From Candidatus Woesearchaeota archaeon (GTDB lineage Archaea > Nanobdellota > Nanobdellia > Woesearchaeales > JACPBV01), in assembly GCA_019322475.1 (NCBI GenBank), contig JAHWIN010000013.1, forward strand, positions 1 to 43,800: 43,800 nucleotides of DNA, in the 5' to 3' direction. Position 1 is the first letter of the stretch, and the number at the start of each line of letters is the position of its first letter. Position numbers and translations under genes: made by a program. The notes under the pieces were generated by a model that ran no database searches, had not been told where the DNA came from, and was given only the letters and a program-made list of their open reading frames with translations. Shown here piece after piece: positions 1-7,673 of the stretch.

Positions 1-220
1 AGCGAGCTGACCATGTTCCTAAACAGAGTTTAGGGTTATCCCAGAGGCTAAGCCGAACGGGATACCAGAAATTAAGAAGTAATTTCTGCGTATGGTCAGT
101 GTAGTAGCATAGGATTTCTACGGGGCTGGGCAGGAATATCCTTCATTTATGCAAGGCGATGAATACCCGTCTGATTTCCTAAAAATCCCGCATAGGATTT
201 TTTTGAAATGTGACGGGTAG
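1..220 (+). ncRNA. Candidate structured RNA, left-truncated, identity unknown
   Basis: No convincing coding region covers this stretch, yet it folds into many perfect helices. Bases 7-14 pair with 92-99 (8 bp) and enclose three hairpins: 18-24/28-34 (7 bp, 3-base loop), 37-42/59-64 (6 bp) and 66-74/80-88 (9 bp, 5-base loop). A second domain is a long hairpin, 164-171/212-219 (8 bp), then 174-178/205-209 (5 bp), then 181-188/195-202 (8 bp, 6-base loop). A T-run follows at 198-204, which is why plus strand is chosen; helices alone do not fix the strand. The four-way junction and the gcaaggc segment at 151-157 loosely recall the specificity domain and CR-IV of RNase P RNA. The expected conserved ACAGAA...GGCUUA 3' strand is not visible, so I do not call it that. 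It could also be a 3' UTR element of the neighbouring gene. Confidence 0.4.
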
Positions 221-291
221 AAAACCAATATGCCTCTTAGTTAGTGAAACCCTAAGATTTTCTTTAGTTTTCTTAAGAATATTCAGGATGA

Positions 292-1038
292 TCAGTCTGC
301 ATAGTCCAGGTCAAAGTCCCGGGTTACTGCGACAACCTCTGTGTCAGGGTCTGGAAGGGAGTCTGCCAGCAATAATCTTAGTGTTTGCTCTTCTCCTTTG
401 AAGTATATTCTCACCCTGTCCTTCCTTTTGACATAATCATTGGGGTTTACGACTATTTCAGGATCGATTATCTTATTTGCAGGGTTCTTCTTTACCTTCA
501 GGGTCCATTCCTGATATACCTTGACCTGTATTTTAGGGACTATAGGGAAATCACCCTCATTTATTATAGTGTAATCTACCCTTGTTACAAACCCTGAATC
601 TTCCTCATCTTTTTCAAATTCTATATTGTCTATGGCTAATGTAACTCCTTCAACAGTCCCGCTGTATTCTTTGGAAACATCAGGAAGGTGGCTTTTGCAG
701 TCCTCCAGATCCTCAACTACAGTTCCTGAAGGGCACTTGTAAAGGATGACCTCCTCTTTCTCTACCTTTGTCTTTACAGGGCAAAGGTCGCAGTCTGTCT
801 CGCATTCTGCCTCTTCACAGATGCATTCTGGGCATGCTTGTTCAGGGCATGCCTGCTCCAGGACTGCATATCCTGTAGGGGTTTCAGAAGGCTTCATGTA
901 ATTAAAGGCAACCACAGATAAGGTTATGATGATGATCAAAAAAAGAAGGTTAGTATGAAATTTTGTAAGAAATACAGCCTTACTCACCCTGGTTAGCCTG
1001 CTCTTCTTTTTTGGTGGTTCTGCAAATGGGTCTGGCAT
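292..1038 (-). CDS. Single-pass membrane protein with extracytoplasmic Cys-rich segment
   Basis: 248 residues. A basic cytoplasmic N-terminus (about residues 1-28, several Lys/Arg) is followed by one hydrophobic helix at about 29-46. Next comes a short acidic, cysteine-rich stretch (about 61-87) with at least eight Cys in repeats such as EQACPEQACPEC, then a soluble domain of about 150 residues rich in beta-like segments. I do not recognise the family. The build (N-in anchor, Cys cluster, beta-rich domain) suggests an exported anchored protein in which the cysteines form disulfides or bind metal; this is inference. It is transcribed alone and divergently from the glycosyltransferase at 1193, with a TATA-like box about 27 nt before its ATG, so the mRNA is probably leaderless. 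Confidence 0.8.
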   Translation of the reverse strand: MPDPFAEPPKKKSRLTRVSKAVFLTKFHTNLLFLIIIITLSVVAFNYMKPSETPTGYAVLEQACPEQACPECICEEAECETDCDLCPVKTKVEKEEVILYKCPSGTVVEDLEDCKSHLPDVSKEYSGTVEGVTLAIDNIEFEKDEEDSGFVTRVDYTIINEGDFPIVPKIQVKVYQEWTLKVKKNPANKIIDPEIVVNPNDYVKRKDRVRIYFKGEEQTLRLLLADSLPDPDTEVVAVTRDFDLDYAD

Positions 1039-1057
1039 ATCTGATGAAGGGGATAAG

Positions 1058-1072
1058 TTATATATAAATTTA
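1058..1072 (-). promoter_or_regulatory. Archaeal TATA box for the Cys-rich membrane protein
   Basis: On the minus strand this reads aaatttatatataac, centred about 27 nt before the ATG at 1038. That spacing places the start of transcription close to the start codon, as in leaderless archaeal mRNAs. Confidence 0.65.
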
Positions 1073-1160
1073 TTTGAAAATTTTTCTTCATTGTCCCATC
1101 CCTATACCTTTGATGCCCCCACAGCCCTAGCTTGACAGTTCTGCTCAAAACAAAGACAAC

Positions 1161-1170
1161 CTTTATAAAA
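1161..1170 (+). promoter_or_regulatory. Archaeal TATA box for GT4 gene at 1193
   Basis: ctttataaaa lies about 27 nt before the ATG at 1193. A near copy of this promoter and the following gene start recurs at 10147-10250. Confidence 0.7.
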
Positions 1171-1192
1171 CTGGCATTTTTCCTATAATCCT

Positions 1193-2353
1193 ATGAAAGT
1201 CACTATATGTTCTTTTACAGGATACAAGGCCCTTAATGGAGCCAACCTAAGGGCTTATTTCCTGGCAAAAGAATTCCTTAAGAGGGGTTTTGACCTTGAC
1301 TTTATAACCCCCAACAAGGAAGATGCATTATCCTGCCAGGAAAGGTTTAACTGCAATTCAAGCCATGTCAGCCTGGATATAAGCAGGTTCAAGAGCTCAA
1401 GGCTGAAGCTCTATCCCATATTTGCATACAAGGCAGGAAAACTTATCAAAAAAGATATCGATCTTGTTTTTGGCCAAAGCCTGCCGTCTGCCCTTGCTGT
1501 CAATAGGGCTAAGACAAAAGCAAAAAAGGTTGTTGATTATGTTGACCTGTGGTCAGAATACTGGCTCTATGCCAATCCTTCGATAAGGGGAAAATTGATC
1601 TATCAGGTAGTCAGGTGGGCTGAAAAGCACAGCCTTAAGGATATCAGCCTGTCATTCACGATAACCGATAAGCTGAAGGAACTGCTGCAAAAAAGGGGCT
1701 GCAGCGAAGAAAAGGTAAGGATAGTAAGGGACGGCGTAGACCTCCGGATGTTCCATCCATTTGATGTCAAAGATGATTTTTATGAGAAATATGGCCTCAA
1801 TAAGGAAGATGAGTTCATAGCTTACCAGGGAGGCATAGCAGCCCACGACGGGGTCCAGTTCCTCGTAGATGCAGCGCCTTTAGTTCTTAAAGAATATCCT
1901 GACATCAAGTTTCTCATAATCGGCACAGGGGCTTATTACAGTAATATTGTAAGAAAAGTTAAATGTATGGGCCTTGAGAAAAATTTCATCTTCACCGGCT
2001 GGGTTGATTATGAAGACATGCCCTCCTTTATGAACATAGCAAAGATCAACTCTGTGCCCCTTCCAAACTCGCCAGCTACCCAGGGCGTAGTCACATACAA
2101 GCTCATGGAGGCTATGGCCTGTGGAACCCCAACGATTATAGGAAATCTACCTGGAGTCAACGAAGCTGTAGAGCATAAAAAGACAGCATGCCTGTGCAGG
2201 TCAGAGGATAAAAATAGGCTTTCTGGATCTATTATAGAACTCCTTAAGGACCAGAACCTTTATAATGATATAAGCTCTAATGGTCTGGAGCTGATAAAAA
2301 ACCATGACTGGAGAGACATAGCCAAAGAGATGGTAGATAAGATGGTGAATTGA
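1193..2353 (+). CDS. GT4 family glycosyltransferase
   Basis: 386 residues, full length for a GT-B fold retaining glycosyltransferase of family 4. The N-terminal acceptor half begins with a glycine/asparagine-containing loop (TGYKALNGAN, about residues 9-18). The C-terminal donor half carries the sugar-nucleotide signature LMEAMACGTP at about 304-313, with the conserved Glu near 306, and a GVDLRMF segment near 183. It should transfer a sugar from a nucleotide donor to a membrane-linked acceptor on the cytoplasmic face; donor and acceptor cannot be read from the sequence. The start is an ATG about 27 nt after a TATA box. It is followed after 12 bases by a membrane protein gene, probably co-transcribed. 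A decayed copy of its promoter and first codons lies at 10138-10250. Confidence 0.92.
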   Translation: MKVTICSFTGYKALNGANLRAYFLAKEFLKRGFDLDFITPNKEDALSCQERFNCNSSHVSLDISRFKSSRLKLYPIFAYKAGKLIKKDIDLVFGQSLPSALAVNRAKTKAKKVVDYVDLWSEYWLYANPSIRGKLIYQVVRWAEKHSLKDISLSFTITDKLKELLQKRGCSEEKVRIVRDGVDLRMFHPFDVKDDFYEKYGLNKEDEFIAYQGGIAAHDGVQFLVDAAPLVLKEYPDIKFLIIGTGAYYSNIVRKVKCMGLEKNFIFTGWVDYEDMPSFMNIAKINSVPLPNSPATQGVVTYKLMEAMACGTPTIIGNLPGVNEAVEHKKTACLCRSEDKNRLSGSIIELLKDQNLYNDISSNGLELIKNHDWRDIAKEMVDKMVN

Positions 2354-2365
2354 ATTTAAGCTAAA

Positions 2366-3331
2366 ATGATAGGCTTTAAGGAAATCTTTTATGAGGTCCT
2401 CCAGATAAGGGGGGACTTGTGGATAGCATTCTTGTTGGGGGGGGCTATTGTCGCATTAGATCTGTTTATTTTATCATTAAGATACAAATTTATACTTCAT
2501 TTCATGAAAGAAAAAATAAGTTCATTCGATTGCTTCAATATTGGATGTTTAACGCAGTTTATCAGTTACATGTCTCCATTTAAGGTGGGATCGATATTAA
2601 CAAAACCGATTATTACAAAAGCCGTTTCCTCAGTAAGCTTCAAAAAATCGGCATTAGCTTCTATGTTCGAGCAGTTATTCGAGATTACATGGCAGATTAG
2701 CGTACTTCCTATCTTAGTTTATATCATCGGAAAAAAATATTTCCCTGTCGGGGGCTATCAAAACATAATGATCATAATGATCTTATTGATGGGGATGATC
2801 ATTGCAATGATTAATTCAAAAGAAATAATTGGGTTTTTATGGAAGCTTAAATTTATAGCTCCAAGGTTTTTGAGGCACTTCTTGAAGAAGAAAAATATTT
2901 CTAAAAAGAGGGTTCTTGAATTGATTGAAAAGTCAAAATCCTACCTTAAAAATAGAAAGTTGGTTGCTGTTTTAGCGATTATAGCGTTTATTCACATAAT
3001 TACAGCTACATTTGTTCTCGATGTATTTTTGATATTTTTTAATTATAAAATACCTTTCTTTCTGGTATTAGCAGGATTCTGGGCGTCTGTTATCCTGGGC
3101 AGGTTATCAGGATTGCCTATGGGATTGGGGGTTAAAGATGTAACCTTGGGGGCTATATTGGTATCTTTTGGAGTAACATTGATGGACTCGGTAAAGATAG
3201 TCGTATTTATTAGATTAGTAAACATAATAACCTTTAACTTGTTGGGAATCTTTTTCTTGGCATATAACAGCAAAAAAATAAAAAATTTTTTGGGGTTGAT
3301 CAGGAAAAGAAGAAGTCAGGAAAGATGTTAA
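2366..3331 (+). CDS. LPG-synthase TM / AglD-type (UPF0104) membrane protein
   Basis: 321 residues with about seven to eight hydrophobic helices. The internal sequence YMSPFKVGSILTKP (about 69-82) and SALASMFEQLFEI (about 93-105) match the conserved G-S/E motifs of the lysylphosphatidylglycerol synthase transmembrane family, which includes archaeal AglD-like proteins found in N-glycan and polysaccharide loci. Members are thought to move or modify lipid-linked substrates; the exact role here is unknown. It starts 12 bases after the GT4 gene, with no clear Shine-Dalgarno. Its bases look more AT-rich (many ATT, TTA and AAT codons) than the flanking genes, a possible sign of separate origin, judged by eye only. 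A repeat element lies in the gap after its stop. Confidence 0.8.
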   Translation: MIGFKEIFYEVLQIRGDLWIAFLLGGAIVALDLFILSLRYKFILHFMKEKISSFDCFNIGCLTQFISYMSPFKVGSILTKPIITKAVSSVSFKKSALASMFEQLFEITWQISVLPILVYIIGKKYFPVGGYQNIMIIMILLMGMIIAMINSKEIIGFLWKLKFIAPRFLRHFLKKKNISKKRVLELIEKSKSYLKNRKLVAVLAIIAFIHIITATFVLDVFLIFFNYKIPFFLVLAGFWASVILGRLSGLPMGLGVKDVTLGAILVSFGVTLMDSVKIVVFIRLVNIITFNLLGIFFLAYNSKKIKNFLGLIRKRRSQERC

Positions 3332-3441
3332 GAAAATAGGAGAAATATTGGGTATTCACTAAAAAATCTTGAAATGAGGAATCTAAAAAGGTACATCATG
3401 GCTTAAGGCTTAGAAGGATGACATATATTTTGCTGCCGATC

Positions 3442-3493
3442 GATTGCTCAAACTGGGCACATGCCCCTCAGCTTGCTGCAGTTGGGATTTTTT
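3442..3493 (+). repeat. Intergenic repeat, copy 1
   Basis: A 52-base stretch matches 6284-6335 at 46 of 52 positions. It holds a small hairpin (gggc-acat-gccc) and ends in a run of six T. In both places it follows a glycosylation operon in a non-coding gap. The rest of the 3332-3567 gap shows no gene, only the promoter of the next gene. Confidence 0.7.
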
Positions 3494-3534
3494 CATTATG
3501 GGCCCTTTTTCACTTTGCTCTATAAATTAATAAA

Positions 3535-3545
3535 CCTTTTAAATG
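3535..3545 (+). promoter_or_regulatory. TATA-like box before radical SAM gene at 3568
   Basis: ccttttaaatg is centred about 27 nt before the ATG at 3568; a second AT-rich stretch (tataaattaa, 3521-3530) lies just upstream. Confidence 0.5.
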
Positions 3546-3567
3546 GGTTGCCTTTCCTTCATCTGTT

Positions 3568-4983
3568 ATGGCGAAGGTACTTTTTATACAGGATGTTATA
3601 TTCGAATTTGTGGGAATCCAGACTTTATCAGCTGTATTAAAAGAAGCGGGCCATAAGACAGACCTGTTGGTCTACAGCAATTTCAGGAAAAAAAGAGATT
3701 TACTGCAGGCAGTTAAAAGAATTTCTCCGGACATTGTTTCTTTTTCAATACCTTCTTTTGCTTATGCATGGTCTGTTGATCTTGCGAGGCGTATAAAAAA
3801 GCATTTAGGTATACCCTCCATTTTTGGCGGGCCCCACCCGACATACTACCCGGAATTTATTAAGACTGAGGGGGTAGAGATAATATGCATTGGGGAGGGA
3901 GAGGGGGCTATCGTTGATGTGGCAGATGCCATAGAAACAGGAAAAGAGATTACACACATAAAAAATATCTGGGTTAAAAAAGATGGAAAGATCCATAAAA
4001 ATGAATTAAGGCCTTTTGTTGATCTGGATTCACTCCCTGATGTTGATAGGGATATACATTATGGTAGGTTTAAATGGATAAGGGATTTTCCAAATAAGAG
4101 GGTAGTTACAACACGGGGCTGCCCCTACAACTGTAATTTTTGCTTTAACTCGGTTTATAGGGAGATGTATAAGGGAAAAGGAAAATATGTTCGCAGGCGA
4201 AGTCCTGGGAAGATTATTGAAGAGTTAAAGCTGGTAAGGAAAAAGTATGGCTTTAAGACCGTCTCTTTTTCAGATGAAAACTTTACAACCGACAAAAGAT
4301 GGGTTTTTGAACTTTTAGATCTTTATAAGAAAGAGATTAATGCCCCATTTATGATTTTGGGAAGGTTCAATGAGCTTGATGAGGAATTAGTAAGAAAACT
4401 TAAGCAAAGCGGATGCTATTATATTAGCGCCGGCATAGAAACAGGCAACGAAAAGCTTAGAAATGAAATTTTAAATAAAAGACTCACAGATGAACAGATA
4501 ATAAATGGAGCCAGGCTGCTTAAGAAATACAGGATAGGGATATTTGCTTATAATATGATGGGGCTCCCGATGGAGACTCTTGATAACGCCTTTGAAACCC
4601 TTGAACTGAATGCAAAGATCGGGGTTGATGTTAGTATCCCGACTATATTGCAGCCGATAAAAGGTACAAGGCTCTTTGACATAATAGAAGAGAATGATCT
4701 CCTTATGCCTGATGCTGATATCACAAATTTGACCGGGCATTGGGACGGCATACCATTAAAGGTGAAGAATAAAAAAGAGATACAGAATCTTCAAAATCTC
4801 TTCATGTTGGGGCTCTGGTTTCCCTGGACAATCCCTTTAATCAGAAAACTCGTTAGATTCCCCCCCAATCTTTTTTATAGGGTTTTTCTTAAATACAGCA
4901 TCCTGGTTAAATATATGAAGACCAGAAGATTAAATCTTTACGAGGTTATCAGGACTGCCTGGCAGGTTAGGAAGAATGTTTAA
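3568..4983 (+). CDS. B12-binding-domain radical SAM protein
   Basis: 471 residues. The N-terminal third is a Rossmann-like cobalamin-binding domain with the segment FGGPHPTYYPE near residue 87. The radical SAM core follows, with the 4Fe-4S cluster motif GCPYNCNFC (Cys185, Cys189, Cys192). A C-terminal region of about 100 residues ends in basic, amphipathic helices. This is the class B methylase-like architecture; members methylate unreactive carbons or cyclise substrates, but the substrate cannot be told. It resembles the proteins at 30929 and 39105 (shared GG-x-HPT-x-x-P segment), suggesting paralogues. It sits 10 bases before a GT4 gene, so it probably acts in the same glycan or lipid pathway. 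Confidence 0.9.
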   Translation: MAKVLFIQDVIFEFVGIQTLSAVLKEAGHKTDLLVYSNFRKKRDLLQAVKRISPDIVSFSIPSFAYAWSVDLARRIKKHLGIPSIFGGPHPTYYPEFIKTEGVEIICIGEGEGAIVDVADAIETGKEITHIKNIWVKKDGKIHKNELRPFVDLDSLPDVDRDIHYGRFKWIRDFPNKRVVTTRGCPYNCNFCFNSVYREMYKGKGKYVRRRSPGKIIEELKLVRKKYGFKTVSFSDENFTTDKRWVFELLDLYKKEINAPFMILGRFNELDEELVRKLKQSGCYYISAGIETGNEKLRNEILNKRLTDEQIINGARLLKKYRIGIFAYNMMGLPMETLDNAFETLELNAKIGVDVSIPTILQPIKGTRLFDIIEENDLLMPDADITNLTGHWDGIPLKVKNKKEIQNLQNLFMLGLWFPWTIPLIRKLVRFPPNLFYRVFLKYSILVKYMKTRRLNLYEVIRTAWQVRKNV

Positions 4984-4993
4984 TATTTTATAA

Positions 4994-6145
4994 ATGAAAT
5001 CAATAACCTTAATAACGAGGGAGTATCCCCCTGTGCATCTTGGCGGAATAGGAAATACTGCAAGGTTTCTCTCTAACGCTTTAGTTTCAGCCAAATTTAA
5101 GACCAAGGTTATAACTCCTAAATTCAAGCAGTATTCTAATCTGCCTTCTTATGAAGAAAAAGGGCAGGTAGATATTTACAGGCTTTATATGAGATATAGG
5201 GTTTTCTTTTGGTATAAGGCTTCATTGTTTACATGGATGAACAGGAAGCTTATGAAGGAATCAAGTTTGATCCACCTGTTTAATGCTAGAGATGCGCCTT
5301 TCCTGTACAAGAAGAAAGATTGCCCCCTGATCGCCAATATAAATGATTATTATATGACCCTTGTTCCTTTAAATCCGCTTAAGTACCCTTTCAATGAAAA
5401 AGGAAAATTCACTAAAACCTGCTATTATAATTGGTTTAAGCTGCTTGATTATACCAGTTTACAAAGAGCGGATTTGATAATATCAAATACTAAATATAAT
5501 TATGAGGCGATAAAAAAACCATACAGGTTGAAAAGAAAAAATTATAGGGTTGTATATAAGGGGATAGATATTAAAGAATTTGATGATCATATGCCTGTAA
5601 AAAAGATATGGGATTTTCTTTTTGTCGGCTCTCCTATGGAGCCAAAAGGTTCGCAGGAATTTCTAAAGGCAGTTAAGATACTTATAAAAAAGCACAAGGA
5701 TATAAAGTGCGCTATGATTGGGCGGCCTTCCGAGATAGGCATAGATTACGATCATCTGATCGAAAAGATGGGCCTTGGTAAGAATGTTAGGTATTTAGGG
5801 TTCCTTCCTCATGATAGGCTGATACAGGAATACCATAGGTCAAAGATCTATGTCCTGCCTACTCATAGGGAAGCGTTAGGGCAGACTTTATTGGAAGCTA
5901 TGGCGGCAAAACTTCCGATCATTGCGACTGATGTAGGGGGAATCCCTGAAATCATTACTAAAAAAAACAGTTTTATGGTCGAGGCAAAAAAAGTTAAGCC
6001 TCTTGTAGAAAAGATGGATATCCTTTTAGAAAATCCGAAGGTATGCAAGGAGATGGGCATCGTAGGTTACGAAAGGGTCAAAAAAAACTTTAGTTTTAAA
6101 GACATGATAGATGCTTATATGGATATATATGAGGAATACTTATAG
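4994..6145 (+). CDS. GT4 family glycosyltransferase
   Basis: 383 residues, GT-B fold. The N-terminal glycine-rich loop HLGGIGN (about residues 16-22) follows TREYPPV, and the donor-binding signature LLEAMAAKLPIIATDVGG is at about 299-316 with the conserved Glu at about 301. It should add a sugar to a lipid-linked acceptor at the inner face of the membrane. It starts 10 bases after the radical SAM stop with no clear Shine-Dalgarno, and it is the last gene of the plus-strand run from 3568. A repeat follows in the gap before the convergent gene. Confidence 0.92.
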   Translation: MKSITLITREYPPVHLGGIGNTARFLSNALVSAKFKTKVITPKFKQYSNLPSYEEKGQVDIYRLYMRYRVFFWYKASLFTWMNRKLMKESSLIHLFNARDAPFLYKKKDCPLIANINDYYMTLVPLNPLKYPFNEKGKFTKTCYYNWFKLLDYTSLQRADLIISNTKYNYEAIKKPYRLKRKNYRVVYKGIDIKEFDDHMPVKKIWDFLFVGSPMEPKGSQEFLKAVKILIKKHKDIKCAMIGRPSEIGIDYDHLIEKMGLGKNVRYLGFLPHDRLIQEYHRSKIYVLPTHREALGQTLLEAMAAKLPIIATDVGGIPEIITKKNSFMVEAKKVKPLVEKMDILLENPKVCKEMGIVGYERVKKNFSFKDMIDAYMDIYEEYL

Positions 6146-6283
6146 GCCTTTAAGATCAAAAAGGTCCTGCATACAGCAAGGAAGGATTTTAGTTTAAGAG
6201 GATGATAGAAGGATGCTTAGTATTTACAGGGAATATATGTGGTCTATAATGCATCCAAGAAGAGATGATTTTGGCCTATCCTT

Positions 6284-6335
6284 GATTGCTCAAACTGGGT
6301 ACATGCCCTTCATCTTGCTGCGGTCAGGATTTTTT
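6284..6335 (+). repeat. Intergenic repeat, copy 2
   Basis: Second copy of the 52-base element at 3442-3493 (six mismatches). The hairpin is kept with one C-to-T change that still allows a G-U pair (gggt-acat-gccc), and the T-run is kept. Its end overlaps the last codons of the convergent gene ending at 6324. Upstream of both copies the sequence tagaaggatg also recurs, so the repeat may be longer, with an insertion in this copy. Confidence 0.7.
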
Positions 6336-7673
6336 ATTGCAGCCGGCTTTTTTTGCAAGAAGATATACAGACGAAGAGAATCTTGGGCTTTTGATAATTC
6401 TGGTAAGGTTGAAAAAAAATACAGAGAAAAGCAGGGCTGGAACGATAAAAAACCTAAAATAGGGTTTGCCGTGCCTTTTTAGGTAGTTATCGATCTTAGT
6501 TCTGTATGCTTTAACCTCTGGCGGTATAAAGAAGGCTCCTTTAGCATCCACCGAACAATCCTTGCTGAGGAACTTTTTTATCTTCATAGCCGATAGCGGT
6601 TCAAAAGGTCCTGAACTGATAAAAGATTCCATATCCTTCAGCTTTAGCAGCTTCTCAATTGAGTTAAACATAAGGCCATAGAAAGAAGTCTTGTTTTTAA
6701 GGAAGATAAGCATTTTCCCTTCATCGTTTAATATCCTCTTTGCTTCCTCTAATATTGATTGGGGCTTTGGAAAACGTTCTAATGAAAATAAGAAGACCGC
6801 TAGATCCGTGCTTTTATCTGGAAGGGGAATTTTTTCATCCATGACCAAAAATTCAGGATACTTAGTCTTGAATTTGACAAAATTGATTGCGTCGTTGCTC
6901 AGTTCAAGGTCTATGATCTCATGCGGTTTTAGGTTGTTGGCTACCTGTTTTAAGATTGTTCCGTCATAGCTCATTATAAATGCTATCTTAGATTTTTTAT
7001 GCTGGACATTCTTTTTTATGACCTCGTTGATCATTTCTATCTCTCCGGGATCATAGACTTCATAGTCTTTTCCAAGATATTTGGCTCTTGAAGTGTATTT
7101 TTGATGCTCGCTCAGCTGTTTTAATGTATAGTCGGATGGTTTTATGGAGTTAGGCATGGTTTTTTGGCCGCTAAAATAATTTAGGTGCAAAACCTCATCT
7201 AATCTTTTCTTGGGAGGCTCAAACGGATTCTCATTAGGTTTGCCGATCAGGACAAGGCATAACAGTTTTAGGTTATCTGGAACTCTTAGCATCTTGGAGA
7301 TTGTTTCTGGCTTGCCTACGCCGGCAACCCAGCAAGTCCCATAACCCATCTCATAAGCCTTTAAGAGGATATTCTGGACAGAAGCGGAAACTGATTGTAT
7401 GTTAGCGTTATACTTATTGTTGAATGTGGAATCATAAAAAACAGCGATTATTGCAGGAGCGTTTAATATAAGCTTTTGTGCTCCGGCCTCTTCATGGATT
7501 TTTCTGATTATTTTAGCATCATTGATAAATATGAACTGCCAATGCTGCCTGTTCGAAGCAGATGGTGCTGAGATTCCTGCTTCCACTATCCTCTTCAGGT
7601 CAGTTATAGGCACCTCCTCCTGCCTGAATTTCCTTATGCTTCTCCTATTTTTTAATGCTCGTTCCAGTTCCAA
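6324..7673 (-). CDS. Nitroreductase fused to a degenerate methyltransferase-like domain
   Basis: 449 residues. Residues 1-170 are a nitroreductase-family flavoprotein domain: RRSIRKF near 9-15, SAPSASNRQHWQF near 35-47, and YGTCWVAGVG near 110. Residues about 205-335 have the layout of a class I SAM methyltransferase of the type 11 group, including a post-motif region (IPLPDKSTDLAVFLFSLERF). The usual glycine-rich motif I is replaced by KIAFIMSYDG, so SAM binding is doubtful. A hydrophobic stretch near 407-425 may anchor it to the membrane. The start is TTG at 7673, supported by a GGTGAT Shine-Dalgarno at 7679-7684 with a 5-base spacer; no nearby in-frame ATG exists. It overlaps the upstream GT2 gene by 29 bases, so they are one operon. 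Redox role and partner are unknown. Confidence 0.85.
   Translation of the reverse strand: MELERALKNRRSIRKFRQEEVPITDLKRIVEAGISAPSASNRQHWQFIFINDAKIIRKIHEEAGAQKLILNAPAIIAVFYDSTFNNKYNANIQSVSASVQNILLKAYEMGYGTCWVAGVGKPETISKMLRVPDNLKLLCLVLIGKPNENPFEPPKKRLDEVLHLNYFSGQKTMPNSIKPSDYTLKQLSEHQKYTSRAKYLGKDYEVYDPGEIEMINEVIKKNVQHKKSKIAFIMSYDGTILKQVANNLKPHEIIDLELSNDAINFVKFKTKYPEFLVMDEKIPLPDKSTDLAVFLFSLERFPKPQSILEEAKRILNDEGKMLIFLKNKTSFYGLMFNSIEKLLKLKDMESFISSGPFEPLSAMKIKKFLSKDCSVDAKGAFFIPPEVKAYRTKIDNYLKRHGKPYFRFFIVPALLFSVFFFNLTRIIKSPRFSSSVYLLAKKAGCNKKS

Noticed and set aside
7..99. tRNA-like cloverleaf at left edge
   Set aside because: Loops are 3 or 5 bases, no T-loop or CCA-side acceptor layout fits; kept as an unknown structured RNA.
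1..290. RNase P RNA
   Set aside because: The junction and gcaaggc segment are suggestive, but the conserved 3' P4 strand is not visible, so I did not name it.
6213..6482. Possible 89-residue plus-strand gene in the gap after the second GT4
   Set aside because: It overlaps the end of the convergent nitroreductase fusion gene, and its start is the repeat element, which is not coding in its other copy at 3442.
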